Positions 43,720 to 52,307 of a stretch of DNA of 64,000 bases are shown piece by piece. The notes under the pieces are model-generated. The model saw nothing but the letters and a program-made list of their open reading frames with translations. It was not told where the DNA came from and made no database searches. This DNA comes from Brevibacillus dissolubilis (GTDB lineage Bacteria > Bacillota > Bacilli > Brevibacillales > Brevibacillaceae), in NCBI RefSeq assembly GCF_006170445.1, contig NZ_VCNA01000005.1, positions 124,001 through 188,000 on the forward strand, written 5' to 3'. Made by a program: the position numbers and the translations under genes. Positions within the stretch are counted from its first letter, which is position 1. Every line of letters starts with the position of its first letter.

Positions 43720-46104
43720 ATGCTGAAAGCAAGGACACGCTGGCAACTAGCCACATGCGATGAAGCATTGAGCGAACAGATTGCCCGTGAGTGTGGCATC
43801 TCGCCTTTGCTTGCCCGCATGCTCGTCATCAGAGGAATCACAACGCCTGAGAATGCACACGCGTTTTTAAATATCAGTGTGGATCAATTTCATGACCCTT
43901 TTTTAATGGATGGCATGGCGGAATCCGTCGAGCGCATCCGTTTTGCCATTGAAAAAGGCGAACCGATTTGTATATATGGAGATTACGATGCCGACGGGGT
44001 AAGCTCCACCTCGCTGATGGTGCATCTGATGCGTCAACTGGGAGCGACGTTTGATTACTACATTCCCAACCGTTTTAAAGAAGGCTATGGCCTCAATAAC
44101 AACGCACTCAGCTACATCCATGAACAAGGCTTTAAGCTGGTCGTCACCGTCGATACGGGGATCAGTGCAGTAGAACAGGTGGCACACGGGCAGGGTCTTG
44201 GTCTCGACATCATCGTCACCGATCACCACGAGCCGCCTGCGATCATTCCAGACGCATTTGCGGTGATGAATCCGAAGAAGGAGACTTGCCAGTACCCGTT
44301 TGACATGCTCGCAGGAGTCGGGGTCGCTTTTAAACTGGGACACGCGTTGCTCGGACAACCGCCGATGCATCTGGCTGATCTGGCTGCCATCGGGACGATT
44401 GCCGATCTGGTACCACTGGTCGATGAGAACCGTCTGCTCGCAAGCTTCGGTCTCAAGCAGCTCAACCGAACCCGCAACATCGGACTGCAAGCCTTGATCC
44501 GTGTCTGTGGTCTGGCAGAAAAAGAAATCGGTGCAGGCAATGTTGGCTTCGCCATCGGCCCGCGGATCAATGCGGTCGGACGCCTGGAGACGGCAGAGGC
44601 AGCGGTGAAGCTGTTGACCTCAGACGATCAGGCAGAAGCAGACAAGCTGGCCCAGACCCTCGACGATCTCAATACCGAGCGTCAAGAGCTGGTGCAGCGC
44701 ATCGCCGAAGAAGCGGAAGCGATGGTACTGGAACAATTCCCACCGGAGAGCAACAACGTACTGGTTCTAGCCAAAGAAGACTGGAACGTCGGAGTCGTCG
44801 GAATCGTCGCGTCGCGTATGGTCGAAAAATTTTACCGTCCGACGATTGTGCTTGGCATCGATCCTGAGAAGGGAACGGCCAAAGGCTCTGCACGCAGTAT
44901 CAACGGCTTCGACATGTACGATGCCCTGACCGATTGCAAAGAGCTGTTGCCACACTATGGCGGACACACGATGGCGGCTGGGATGACGCTTCCTGTAGAG
45001 AACCTGGCACCGCTGCGGGATCGGCTCAACCAATTGGCTGCGGAGTGGCTGGGCGACGAGGATTATATCCCGCTGACCAAAGTCGACTTGGAAGTACCGC
45101 TTGATCAACTGGATATCACCCTCGCGCAAGAGTTGGATGCGCTTGCACCATTTGGCATGGGGAATCCGACACCGCTTGTGACCTGTCCGGATGTCAGCAC
45201 GAGTGGTCTGCGCAAAATCGGCCGGGATGACTCCCATCTCAAATGCGTCTTGACCGCAGCCGGGACGACTATAGATGCCATTGGATTCGGCTACGCGCAC
45301 GTCACCGAGCACCTCACTCCATCCGCACGTCTGCACGTCGTCGGCGAACTGCAGGTCAACGAATGGAACGGCAATGTCCGGCCCCAGCTGATGCTCAAAG
45401 ACCTTGCTGTGCTGCATCGGCAGGTATTTGACTGGAGAGGAATAAGAGACAAAGAACAAAGATGGAGAGCGCTCATGCAAGCTCACTCCTGCCATACCAT
45501 CACGTTCGAGCGGGACAACTACGAACGGCTTACCCGTGTATGGGGTGCACAGGGCGCTGCACCGGCGCTTGAGCTGATTACCGCAGAAGAGAGTCTGTGG
45601 CTTGCTGACGATCTTACAGGGACTCATCGTACGCTGATCCTCTATGATCTGCCACGGTCCCGTCAGTTGCTTACGGATGCCTTGGCGAGAGTGCCGCACA
45701 TCGAACGGATCTACTGTCTGTTCGGTGATCCGGACCTCAGCTTTGACGGTCTGCATTTTCCAAGCAAAGATCAGTTCAAGTTCCTTTATACCATTTTTCG
45801 GCAATATACAGATGTCCAGAAGGTGCACCTCGATGCCTTGGCGAAGAAGATTAAGGTCAAGCGCGACATCGTAGAGCGCATGCTGGCTGTATTTATGGAG
45901 CTTCAGTTCATCATCGAGCAAGAATCAGCCTACAGCCTGAATCCGGCTCCGGCCAAAGCGGCGCTGGAGAGCTCCCGACTCTACAGCATGTGGCAGGAAG
46001 AGACACAGCTGGCTACGGATCTGTTGCTCTCATCCCATGAAGCATTATCCAAAACGTTATTGAATACACCCAATACACCTGTACAGGAGGCAATTTTTCA
46101 ATGA
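43720..46104 (+). CDS. recJ: single-stranded-DNA-specific exonuclease RecJ
   Basis: 794 residues from ATG 43720, which follows GGAGGGG. The DHH phosphoesterase core has DYDADGVSS (Asp88, Asp90, Asp92) and the DHH motif itself at residues 168-170. The DHHA1 domain contains [11 protein letters not shown]. An OB-fold follows, and the C-terminal extension of about 230 residues is typical of Firmicutes RecJ (RecJ_C). It degrades single-stranded DNA 5' to 3' in recombination and mismatch repair. The stop overlaps the apt start by four bases. Confidence 0.95.
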   Translation: MLKARTRWQLATCDEALSEQIARECGISPLLARMLVIRGITTPENAHAFLNISVDQFHDPFLMDGMAESVERIRFAIEKGEPICIYGDYDADGVSSTSLMVHLMRQLGATFDYYIPNRFKEGYGLNNNALSYIHEQGFKLVVTVDTGISAVEQVAHGQGLGLDIIVTDHHEPPAIIPDAFAVMNPKKETCQYPFDMLAGVGVAFKLGHALLGQPPMHLADLAAIGTIADLVPLVDENRLLASFGLKQLNRTRNIGLQALIRVCGLAEKEIGAGNVGFAIGPRINAVGRLETAEAAVKLLTSDDQAEADKLAQTLDDLNTERQELVQRIAEEAEAMVLEQFPPESNNVLVLAKEDWNVGVVGIVASRMVEKFYRPTIVLGIDPEKGTAKGSARSINGFDMYDALTDCKELLPHYGGHTMAAGMTLPVENLAPLRDRLNQLAAEWLGDEDYIPLTKVDLEVPLDQLDITLAQELDALAPFGMGNPTPLVTCPDVSTSGLRKIGRDDSHLKCVLTAAGTTIDAIGFGYAHVTEHLTPSARLHVVGELQVNEWNGNVRPQLMLKDLAVLHRQVFDWRGIRDKEQRWRALMQAHSCHTITFERDNYERLTRVWGAQGAAPALELITAEESLWLADDLTGTHRTLILYDLPRSRQLLTDALARVPHIERIYCLFGDPDLSFDGLHFPSKDQFKFLYTIFRQYTDVQKVHLDALAKKIKVKRDIVERMLAVFMELQFIIEQESAYSLNPAPAKAALESSRLYSMWQEETQLATDLLLSSHEALSKTLLNTPNTPVQEAIFQ

Positions 46105-46613
46105 ACTTTAAAGAATATATCCGTGTGATCCCTGATTACCCACAACCTGGTATCCGTTTCAAAGATATCACCACCCTGCTCCAAGACGGTGCTGCTTACC
46201 GCGCAGCTATCGATGAGCTGGCAGAATTTGCGAAGCAACATGATATCGAGGTGATCGCAGGCCCAGAAGCGCGTGGTTTCGTAGTAGGGACACCGCTTTC
46301 TTATGCACTCGAAAAAGGGTTTGTACCTGTACGCAAAGCGAATAAGCTTCCTTATAAATCTATTCAGGCTGACTATAGCCTTGAGTATGGTAAAGATTCC
46401 CTTGCTATGCACGTCGACGCCATCAAGCCAGGCCAACGCGTACTGATCGCAGACGACCTGCTGGCTACAGGTGGAACGATTGCAACCACCATCAAGCTGA
46501 TCGAGGAATTGGGCGGCGTCGTGGTAGCAGCAGCCTTCTTTATCGAACTCTCCTATCTTGAGGGTCGCAAGGTATTGGGTGACATCCCAGTTCATTCTTT
46601 AGTACAATACTAG
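46101..46613 (+). CDS. apt: adenine phosphoribosyltransferase
   Basis: 170 residues, standard length. The PRPP-binding loop is [14 protein letters not shown] and the N-terminal [14 protein letters not shown] motif is typical. It converts adenine and PRPP into AMP. It is translationally coupled to recJ (ATGA overlap) and followed by a hairpin terminator. The recJ-apt-rel order is conserved in Bacillales. Confidence 0.96.
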   Translation: MNFKEYIRVIPDYPQPGIRFKDITTLLQDGAAYRAAIDELAEFAKQHDIEVIAGPEARGFVVGTPLSYALEKGFVPVRKANKLPYKSIQADYSLEYGKDSLAMHVDAIKPGQRVLIADDLLATGGTIATTIKLIEELGGVVVAAAFFIELSYLEGRKVLGDIPVHSLVQY

Positions 46614-46638
46614 ACGAAAGCATTCTGACATTCGCTGT

Positions 46639-46664
46639 GAAAACGGGCATTTCGCCCGTTTTCT
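46639..46664 (+). terminator. hairpin terminator after apt
   Basis: GAAAACGGGC / GCCCGTTTTC with a four-base loop; the tail is only weakly T-rich (TGCATTTCTT). Confidence 0.6.
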
Positions 46665-46801
46665 GCATTTCTTGCGCACTTCGCCGAGTCTAAATGACAT
46701 TATTACCTTTACAAGCGAACCAACTTGGCAGATAATAAAAGATAACACGTTTTTGAGATCTCTTAAAAAGCTTACAGAGAGTGAGATTGAGGAAGGGATT
46801 T

Positions 46802-48979
46802 ATGAATACGGGCATCGATGAAATTATTAAAAAAGCGAGTAGCTATCTGTCACCCGAGGATGTCGACATGGTCGAGCGCGCCTATCAATTGGCGACGAAG
46901 GCCCATGAAGGACAGATTCGTAAGTCTGGCGTTCCTTATATCATGCACCCGATTGCCGTAGCAGGGATCCTCACCAATCTTCAGATGGATGCGGTGACGA
47001 TCGCGGCTGGCTTTTTGCATGACGTAGTAGAGGACACGGAAGTCACCCTGGACCAGCTGCGTCAGGAATTCGGTGCAGATGTTGCACTGTTGGTAGACGG
47101 TGTGACCAAGCTGGAAAAAATTAAATATAAATCCAAGGAAGAGCAGCTGGCGGAAAACCACCGCAAAATGCTGGTCGCCATGGCACAGGATATCCGTGTC
47201 ATCCTGATTAAGCTTGCAGACCGTCTGCATAATATGCGTACATTGAAGCATATGTCCGAAGAAAAACAGCGCGAGATTTCCAATGAAACGATGGAGATTT
47301 TCGTCCCGCTGGCCCACCGTCTGGGTATCGCTTCGGTCAAATGGGAGCTTGAGGATATTTCTTTGCGTTACCTCAACCCGCAACAGTACTACCGAATCGT
47401 CAACCTGATGCAGAAAAAACGCACCGAACGCGAAGCTTATATTACAGAAGCCAATGACACGCTTCAAGAGAAGTTGGCAGAGCTGCACATTCAGGCAGAA
47501 GTGTCAGGCCGTCCGAAGCATATCTACAGCATCTATAAAAAGATGGCGACACAGAACAAGCAGTTCAATGAAATCTATGACCTCTTAGCCCTGCGTGTCA
47601 TCGTCAATGACATCCGAGACTGTTATGCCGTGCTTGGGATTGTGCATACCCTCTGGAAGCCAATGCCTGGCCGGTTTAAGGATTACATCGCGATGCCAAA
47701 ACCGAATATGTACCAATCCCTCCACACCACTGTGATCGGTCCCAAAGGCGAACCGCTGGAAGTGCAGATCCGCACTTGGGATATGCACCGCACCGCCGAG
47801 ATCGGGATCGCCGCACACTGGGCGTATAAAGAGGGCAAGGGTCAGATTCAAGGCTCGTTTGAAGAGAAGATCGGCAACATCCGTGAAATCATCCAAGGCG
47901 GTCACGAGGAGAATTCCAACGCCCAGGAGTTCATGGAGAATCTCAAGCAAGACCTGTTCTCGGACATGGTGTTCGTCTTCACACCAAAAGGGGATGTCGT
48001 CGAGCTGCCAAAAGGCTCTGTCCCAATCGACTTCGCCTATCGCATTCACTCCGCGGTCGGGAACCGTACGATCGGTGCCAAGATCAACGGCAAGATTGTT
48101 CCGCTTGATCATGCACTGCGGACAGGCGACATCATCGAGATCATCACATCCAAGCATTCTTACGGCCCAAGCCAAGACTGGCTGAAGATCGCCAAGTCTG
48201 TGCAGGCCCGCAATAAAATCAAGCAGTGGTTCAAGAAAGAAAAGCGCGAGGAGAACGTCGCCAAGGGTCTCAACATGGTGGAGATGGAGATCAAGGCGCG
48301 CGGCTTCGACATCAAGGAAGTGCTGTCCGACGAGAACCTCAAGGAAGCGTCTGCCAAGTTTAATTTCCAGGCAGAGGACGACATGTATGCCGCTGTCGGC
48401 TACGGCGGTCTCACCGCTGCACAGGTGGTCTCCCGCCTGACGGAAAAACTGCGCCGCGACCGGGAAGAACAAGCGAACCAAATCCCAGAGTTCAAGGCAG
48501 CAGCCCCACAACCAGCCAGACAGGGCAAAAGCGACTACGGCGTCCGTGTCAAAGGTGTGGATAACCTGCTCGTCCGTCTCTCCCGATGTTGTACACCTGT
48601 ACCAGGAGACGACATCATCGGCTTTATCACTCGTGGACGCGGTGTTTCTGTCCATCGCCGCGACTGTCCCAACGTGGAGACCGGTGAATGTGCGGAGCGC
48701 CTGATCCCTGTCGATTGGGAAGGCGATCAGAAGCAGAACTACAACGTCGACATCGAGATCACGGGTCACGACCGTGGTGGCTTGCTCAACGATGTACTCC
48801 AGGTCGTCGGCGAGACCAAGACCAACATCACGGCAGTCAGCGGACGTGCTGACAAAAACCGTGTAGCTACTATCAACATGACGATTTCGATCAGCAACAT
48901 CGACCATCTGCAAAAGGTTGTGGAGCGGATCAAGCGCATCAAGGATATTTATTCGGTACGCCGGATTTTGAATACCTAA
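46802..48979 (+). CDS. relA: bifunctional (p)ppGpp synthetase/hydrolase Rel
   Basis: 725 residues from ATG 46802, 6 bases after GAGGAAGGG. The hydrolase HD domain is intact (FLHDVVEDTE with His73-Asp74). The synthetase domain has HIYSIYKKM and FKDYIAMPKPNMYQSLHT. TGS (VFTPKGDVVELPKGSVPIDFAYRIH), a zinc-finger-like CCTPVPGDDIIGFITRGRGVSVHR region and a C-terminal ACT domain follow. It both makes and degrades the alarmone, as the single long Rel of Firmicutes does. Confidence 0.96.
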   Translation: MNTGIDEIIKKASSYLSPEDVDMVERAYQLATKAHEGQIRKSGVPYIMHPIAVAGILTNLQMDAVTIAAGFLHDVVEDTEVTLDQLRQEFGADVALLVDGVTKLEKIKYKSKEEQLAENHRKMLVAMAQDIRVILIKLADRLHNMRTLKHMSEEKQREISNETMEIFVPLAHRLGIASVKWELEDISLRYLNPQQYYRIVNLMQKKRTEREAYITEANDTLQEKLAELHIQAEVSGRPKHIYSIYKKMATQNKQFNEIYDLLALRVIVNDIRDCYAVLGIVHTLWKPMPGRFKDYIAMPKPNMYQSLHTTVIGPKGEPLEVQIRTWDMHRTAEIGIAAHWAYKEGKGQIQGSFEEKIGNIREIIQGGHEENSNAQEFMENLKQDLFSDMVFVFTPKGDVVELPKGSVPIDFAYRIHSAVGNRTIGAKINGKIVPLDHALRTGDIIEIITSKHSYGPSQDWLKIAKSVQARNKIKQWFKKEKREENVAKGLNMVEMEIKARGFDIKEVLSDENLKEASAKFNFQAEDDMYAAVGYGGLTAAQVVSRLTEKLRRDREEQANQIPEFKAAAPQPARQGKSDYGVRVKGVDNLLVRLSRCCTPVPGDDIIGFITRGRGVSVHRRDCPNVETGECAERLIPVDWEGDQKQNYNVDIEITGHDRGGLLNDVLQVVGETKTNITAVSGRADKNRVATINMTISISNIDHLQKVVERIKRIKDIYSVRRILNT

Positions 48980-48994
48980 AAGATGTGTGGGAAG

Positions 48995-49034
48995 AAAGGC
49001 AGGCTCCTATCGCGGGATGCCTGCCTTCTTTTGC
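48995..49034 (+). terminator. terminator of rel
   Basis: AAGGCAGGC / GCCTGCCTT stem with a loop and TCTTTT after it. Confidence 0.8.
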
Positions 49035-49079
49035 ATTTTGTTGATCTTTGTCCCTTTTCTCTTGTGGTCGGTGCGGTGC

Positions 49080-49315
49080 GGGAGAGGAGGCGGCTTGCAA
49101 GCTGCTCGCCTGTGTTGAATCCCTTCGGAAGAAGGGGAAACTGTCCGCTCCATAAAAACCAAGGGTGGTTCGGGTCAAAAAGGGTTCGAGGAAGCGGATT
49201 CGTACGAAGGGGTTTGCCCCTGAGCTTATTCGAAGGAGAATTTCCACCCTTGATTTTTCCTCCGCTGGGTAAGGGATTCAAAGAGGCTCACTGCTTGCAA
49301 GCCGCCTCCTCTCCC
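49080..49315. repeat. long palindromic element P1
   Basis: A 236-bp imperfect palindrome. The outer stem is a perfect 23-bp pair (49080-49102 with 49293-49315). A middle 11-bp stem is perfect (49115-49125 with 49271-49281), and an inner stem pairs about 49155-49169 with 49244-49258 with one mismatch. On the minus strand the bulges AGCCTC and CAGGCGA and the segment CCCTTACCCAGC are the same as in the element at 51357-51597 while the stems differ. Apparent open frames across it are by-products of symmetry. No coding signal is seen. Confidence 0.88.
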
Positions 49316-49500
49316 AACGGACTTTTGGTGAAAAGATAAAAGAGGAAAAAAAGCTTAACTTCTGAAAAGCCTGCAAAACGGATCAAGAAGAACGCTGCTT
49401 CTGATATCTATCGCAACTAGTCACCTTACGAATGAAACGAACCATCCTCATCCCCCTAATCCCTCACAGCCCTTTTCTTTTTTATTAAGAAAAGCTACGC
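49316..49500. other. gene-free stretch between elements P1 and S2
   Basis: No gene, no strong promoter and no terminator were recognised. Together with P1 and S2 it fills the 654 bases between rel and dtd. Confidence 0.6.
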
Positions 49501-49586
49501 AGAGCGAGAGGATCATCTGTTTGTAAGGAGACCGGCTGAACGAAGTGAGGGAAAGGCGACTGGAAAACAGATGATCCTCTCGCTCT
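49501..49586. repeat. palindromic element S2 (conserved 42-nt loop, variable stem)
   Basis: A perfect 22-bp stem (49501-49522 with 49565-49586) around a 42-nt loop that differs from the S1 loop at one position. The loop-proximal eight pairs match S1, the remaining pairs (AGAGCGAGAGGATC here) do not. It lies 47 bases upstream of dtd and could be in the dtd leader or beside its promoter. Confidence 0.87.
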
Positions 49587-49633
49587 CCTCCGGAGAATCT
49601 CACTTAAAATAAAAAATAAAGGAGCCCCCGTCT

Positions 49634-50095
49634 ATGAGAGTAGTCATTCAACGTTCCAAAGAAGCAAGCGTCACCGTCGACGGCGAAATCGTCGGCCAAA
49701 TCAATCACGGCCTCGTATTACTGGTAGGAGTCACTCATGAGGATACAGAAAAAGACGTCGACTTCGTAGCAGACAAAATCGCCAACCTGCGTATTTTTGA
49801 AGACGAGGATGGAAAAATGAATCATTCTGTACTTGATGTCGGCGGACAGATTCTCTCTATCTCACAATTCACTCTGTATGGAGATTGCCGAAAAGGCCGC
49901 CGTCCCAACTTCATGTCCGCAGCCCGTCCAGAGCAGGCGGAGCCGTTGTACGAGCAGTTGAACCAAAAACTGCGGGACAAGGGTCTGCACGTCGAGACAG
50001 GCCGATTTGGCAAAATGATGGACGTGCGTCTGCTTAATCACGGTCCGGTCACCTTGATCGTCGAAAGTCCTGTGGCAGCAGGCGAAAAAGAGTAA
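49634..50095 (+). CDS. dtd: D-aminoacyl-tRNA deacylase
   Basis: 153 residues. Signature SQFTLYGD (near residue 78) and the cross-subunit Gly-Pro motif NHGPVTL near residue 136 are present. It hydrolyses D-amino acids wrongly attached to tRNA. ATG follows AAAGGAGCCC. It is downstream of rel as in B. subtilis (yrvI), but an unusually long intergenic region with two palindromic elements separates them. Confidence 0.95.
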   Translation: MRVVIQRSKEASVTVDGEIVGQINHGLVLLVGVTHEDTEKDVDFVADKIANLRIFEDEDGKMNHSVLDVGGQILSISQFTLYGDCRKGRRPNFMSAARPEQAEPLYEQLNQKLRDKGLHVETGRFGKMMDVRLLNHGPVTLIVESPVAAGEKE

Positions 50096-50180
50096 GTCAT
50101 TTCTCATCTGGGTCTTCATGCCTGCTTCATGACATGCATATAATTGGGAATTGTGTAGTCATGAAAAAGGGGGAGCTTGT

Positions 50181-51095
50181 ATGAGGCTGATCACACGCTC
50201 GGATTTTGACGGATTAGTCTGTGCGATGTTGTTTAAAAAGCTGGGGATGATCGAAGAGATGAAGTTTGTTCATCCCAAGGATATGCAGGATGGTCTGGTG
50301 GAAGTCACGAAAAATGACATCTTAGCCAACGTGCCTTATGTGGCGGGCTGCGGCCTTTGGTTTGACCATCACAGCAGTGAGCTGGTGCGGATGGGTCAAA
50401 AGATCGAGTACAAAGGGGAGACACGGATCGCCCCGAGTGCAGCACGGGTTGTCTATGACTACTACGGCGGGTCCGACCGTTTTGGCGACATCGACAGCAT
50501 CATGGCTGCGGTAGATAAAGCGGATTCCGCCCAGTTTAGCCGTGAAGACATCTTGAACCCGCAAGGCTGGGATCTGTTATCCTTCATCATGGATGCGCGG
50601 ACAGGACTCGGACGTTACCACGATTACCGGATCAGCAACTACCAACTGATGGAGCTCCTCGTCGACCACTGTGCCACCCTCTCCGCCGAGGAAATCCTGC
50701 AGCTCCCCGACGTACAGGAGCGGGTGACCCGCTACAATGAGCTGGACGAAAAATTCCGAGCCATGCTCAGCGAACACACCCGCACCGAAGACAATGTGAT
50801 CATCAGCGACATGCGTGGCGTCCATCCGATCTATCCCGGCAACCGTTTTATGATCTACGCCCTCTATCCCGAACATAACATCTCCATCTGGGCTGTCGAC
50901 GGCAAAAACAAACAAAACTGCGTCTTCGCCTGCGGCCACAGCATCCTCAACCGCACGTCCAAGACCAACGTAGGCGAACTGATGCTCAAATACGACGGAG
51001 GCGGCCACAGAGCCACCGGGACGTGTCAGGTACCGTATGAAGAGGCTGACGAGGTGCTGGAGACGCTTGTCGAGCGGATGCGGCAAGATGGGTGA
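50181..51095 (+). CDS. DHH/DHHA1 family phosphoesterase
   Basis: 304 residues from ATG 50181, after AAGGGGGAG. The DHH-type metal motifs are RSDFDGLVCAML at the N-terminus and LWFDHHSSE near residue 65, and the DHHA1 motif GGGHRATGTCQV is near the C-terminus. The family includes oligoribonuclease/pAp phosphatase NrnA and exopolyphosphatase-like proteins. The lack of close NrnA spacing keeps me from choosing. Substrate unknown. Confidence 0.85.
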   Translation: MRLITRSDFDGLVCAMLFKKLGMIEEMKFVHPKDMQDGLVEVTKNDILANVPYVAGCGLWFDHHSSELVRMGQKIEYKGETRIAPSAARVVYDYYGGSDRFGDIDSIMAAVDKADSAQFSREDILNPQGWDLLSFIMDARTGLGRYHDYRISNYQLMELLVDHCATLSAEEILQLPDVQERVTRYNELDEKFRAMLSEHTRTEDNVIISDMRGVHPIYPGNRFMIYALYPEHNISIWAVDGKNKQNCVFACGHSILNRTSKTNVGELMLKYDGGGHRATGTCQVPYEEADEVLETLVERMRQDG

Positions 51096-51212
51096 TGGGG
51101 GGGATAGGGGGAACATAACAGCTTCGTAAAATGACAGCACTTATCCGTGATAGATGGATCAAATCAAATGCTCCACGATGACATACACCGAAGAGAAATA
51201 GAACGAAGGCCA

Positions 51213-51257
51213 AAAAGCCAAGAGAAGCTTACACAGAAAGCTTTCCTTGGCTTTTTC
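51213..51257. terminator. terminator after the DHH phosphoesterase gene
   Basis: AAAAAGCCAAG pairs with CTTGGCTTTTT, with AAGCTT / AAGCTT pairing inside. A and T tracts on both sides make it bidirectional in principle. Confidence 0.8.
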
Positions 51258-51356
51258 ATTTTGTTTCATTCATTTTGTATCTCTAAAAGTCTTCTTGGAT
51301 GAATCATTCATGATCTTGTTTCTCTTTTTTCTTACCCATCTCACCAAAGGCTGGCA

Positions 51357-51597
51357 GGGAGTTGAGCGGGATTCCGGTGTAAGCCTCTTTGCCACCCTTA
51401 CCCAGCTCCGTAGGAGAGACGGGGAACACGCCTTTAGGGGCAATAGTCTCACTCCCCTGTACTACCCAGATGTCCCCTCTCATCGGGGGAGCGAAACATT
51501 TTGCCCCGAGTTCCCCGTCTCTCCTACGGAGCGGCCACCCCAATCTCCCACGCAAGGGTGGCAACCAGGCGATACACCGGAATCCCGCTCAACTCCC
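51357..51597. repeat. long palindromic element P2
   Basis: A 241-bp imperfect palindrome with a perfect 25-bp outer stem (51357-51381 with 51573-51597), a perfect 11-bp middle stem (51389-51399 with 51554-51564) and a perfect 22-bp inner stem (51406-51427 with 51510-51531). Smaller pairs near the apex are GGGGCAA / TTGCCCC and CTCCCC / GGGGAG. It shares AGCCTCTTTG, CCCTTACCCAGC, AAGGG and CAGGCGA with the minus strand of P1. There is no gene between 51096 and 51701 apart from this element, a terminator and a C-rich tract. Confidence 0.88.
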
Positions 51598-51656
51598 TAC
51601 AACCCTACAACCCTACCACCCCACCCCTACCCCACCCCTACCCCACCCCCATCCCA
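51598..51656. repeat. C-rich tract with G-quadruplex/i-motif potential
   Basis: Short tandem units of CCCTACAA and then CCCCACCCCTA give many runs of three to five C in about 60 bases. The complementary strand has matching G runs. It lies between element P2 and the start region of the SnoaL-like gene (ATG 51702). Confidence 0.7.
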
Positions 51657-51701
51657 ATAAGATAAAATAGAACTCACACCACAATCTCGGAGGAACAATC
51701 C

Positions 51702-52058
51702 ATGACCATCTCATACAACCCCAACGAAAACCCCGTATACATCGTCCAAAAACAGCTCGACGCCTACAACGCACAAGACATTGACGCTTTCATGGCGACC
51801 TACACCGAGGACGTCGAGATCTACAATTTTAAAACAGGTGAACTTCTCTACAGCGGTCAGGAAAAAATGCGGGCTAGCTACGCGAAGATGTTTCAAGACA
51901 ACCCAAACAACCACGCTGAAATCACCAATCGCACCGTCCAAGGCAACTATGTGATCGACCAAGAACTCGTGACGGGACGCGCAGGACGTGAACCGTATAC
52001 GGCTGTCGCGATCTATGAGGTACAGGACGGTCTGATCAAGCGCGTTTCTTTTATCTAG
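51702..52058 (+). CDS. SnoaL-like / NTF2-fold protein
   Basis: 118 residues. The sequence VQKQLDAYNAQDIDAFMATYTEDVEIYNFKTGELLYSGQEKMRASYAKMF is characteristic of SnoaL-like NTF2-superfamily proteins, which include small isomerases and hydrolases and many of unknown function. ATG follows GGAGGAAC. It stands alone between the C-rich tract and a bidirectional terminator. The role is unknown. Confidence 0.85.
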   Translation: MTISYNPNENPVYIVQKQLDAYNAQDIDAFMATYTEDVEIYNFKTGELLYSGQEKMRASYAKMFQDNPNNHAEITNRTVQGNYVIDQELVTGRAGREPYTAVAIYEVQDGLIKRVSFI

Positions 52059-52150
52059 ACTGCCAGACGACACTGATTCACCTGCCATCTAACAGACAGG
52101 TTACGAGTCAGGTTGAAAGACAGATGAAAGCACAAACTATTACGATCAAC

Positions 52151-52213
52151 AAAAAATGCTCCTTCCCAAAGCTTCCGTAAATAATCAGAAGCCGAGGGAG
52201 GGAGCATTTTTGT
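52151..52213. terminator. bidirectional terminator between the SnoaL-like and MFS genes
   Basis: AAAAAATGCTCC pairs with GGAGCATTTTT and an inner AGCTTC / GAAGC pair. It lies between convergent genes. Confidence 0.8.
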
Positions 52214-52307
52214 TTTCATTTTCAGAACGGAAACGACAGTACGGGTTCAGACCATCAAACCATCACACCATCTAAGGTCATCTACCCACCTTACCAATCC
52301 GTTTCCC

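Noticed and set aside
47585-48913. Long open frame opposite rel
   Set aside because: Antisense shadow of a highly conserved gene, no ribosome binding site.
49080-49340. Several open frames on both strands through the P1 palindrome
   Set aside because: Explained by inverted symmetry and lack of stops in GC-rich stems. The translated sequences have no domain pattern.
49523-49564. Integron attC site in the loop of S2
   Set aside because: The conserved core sites RYYYAAC and GTTRRRY are not arranged correctly, and there is no integrase or cassette array.
49080-51660. CRISPR array
   Set aside because: The repeats are inverted and few. There are no regularly spaced direct repeats and no cas genes in the window.
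51247-51670. Open frames through P2 and the C-rich tract
   Set aside because: Low-complexity Pro/Thr/Ser translations generated by the repeats; no start signals.
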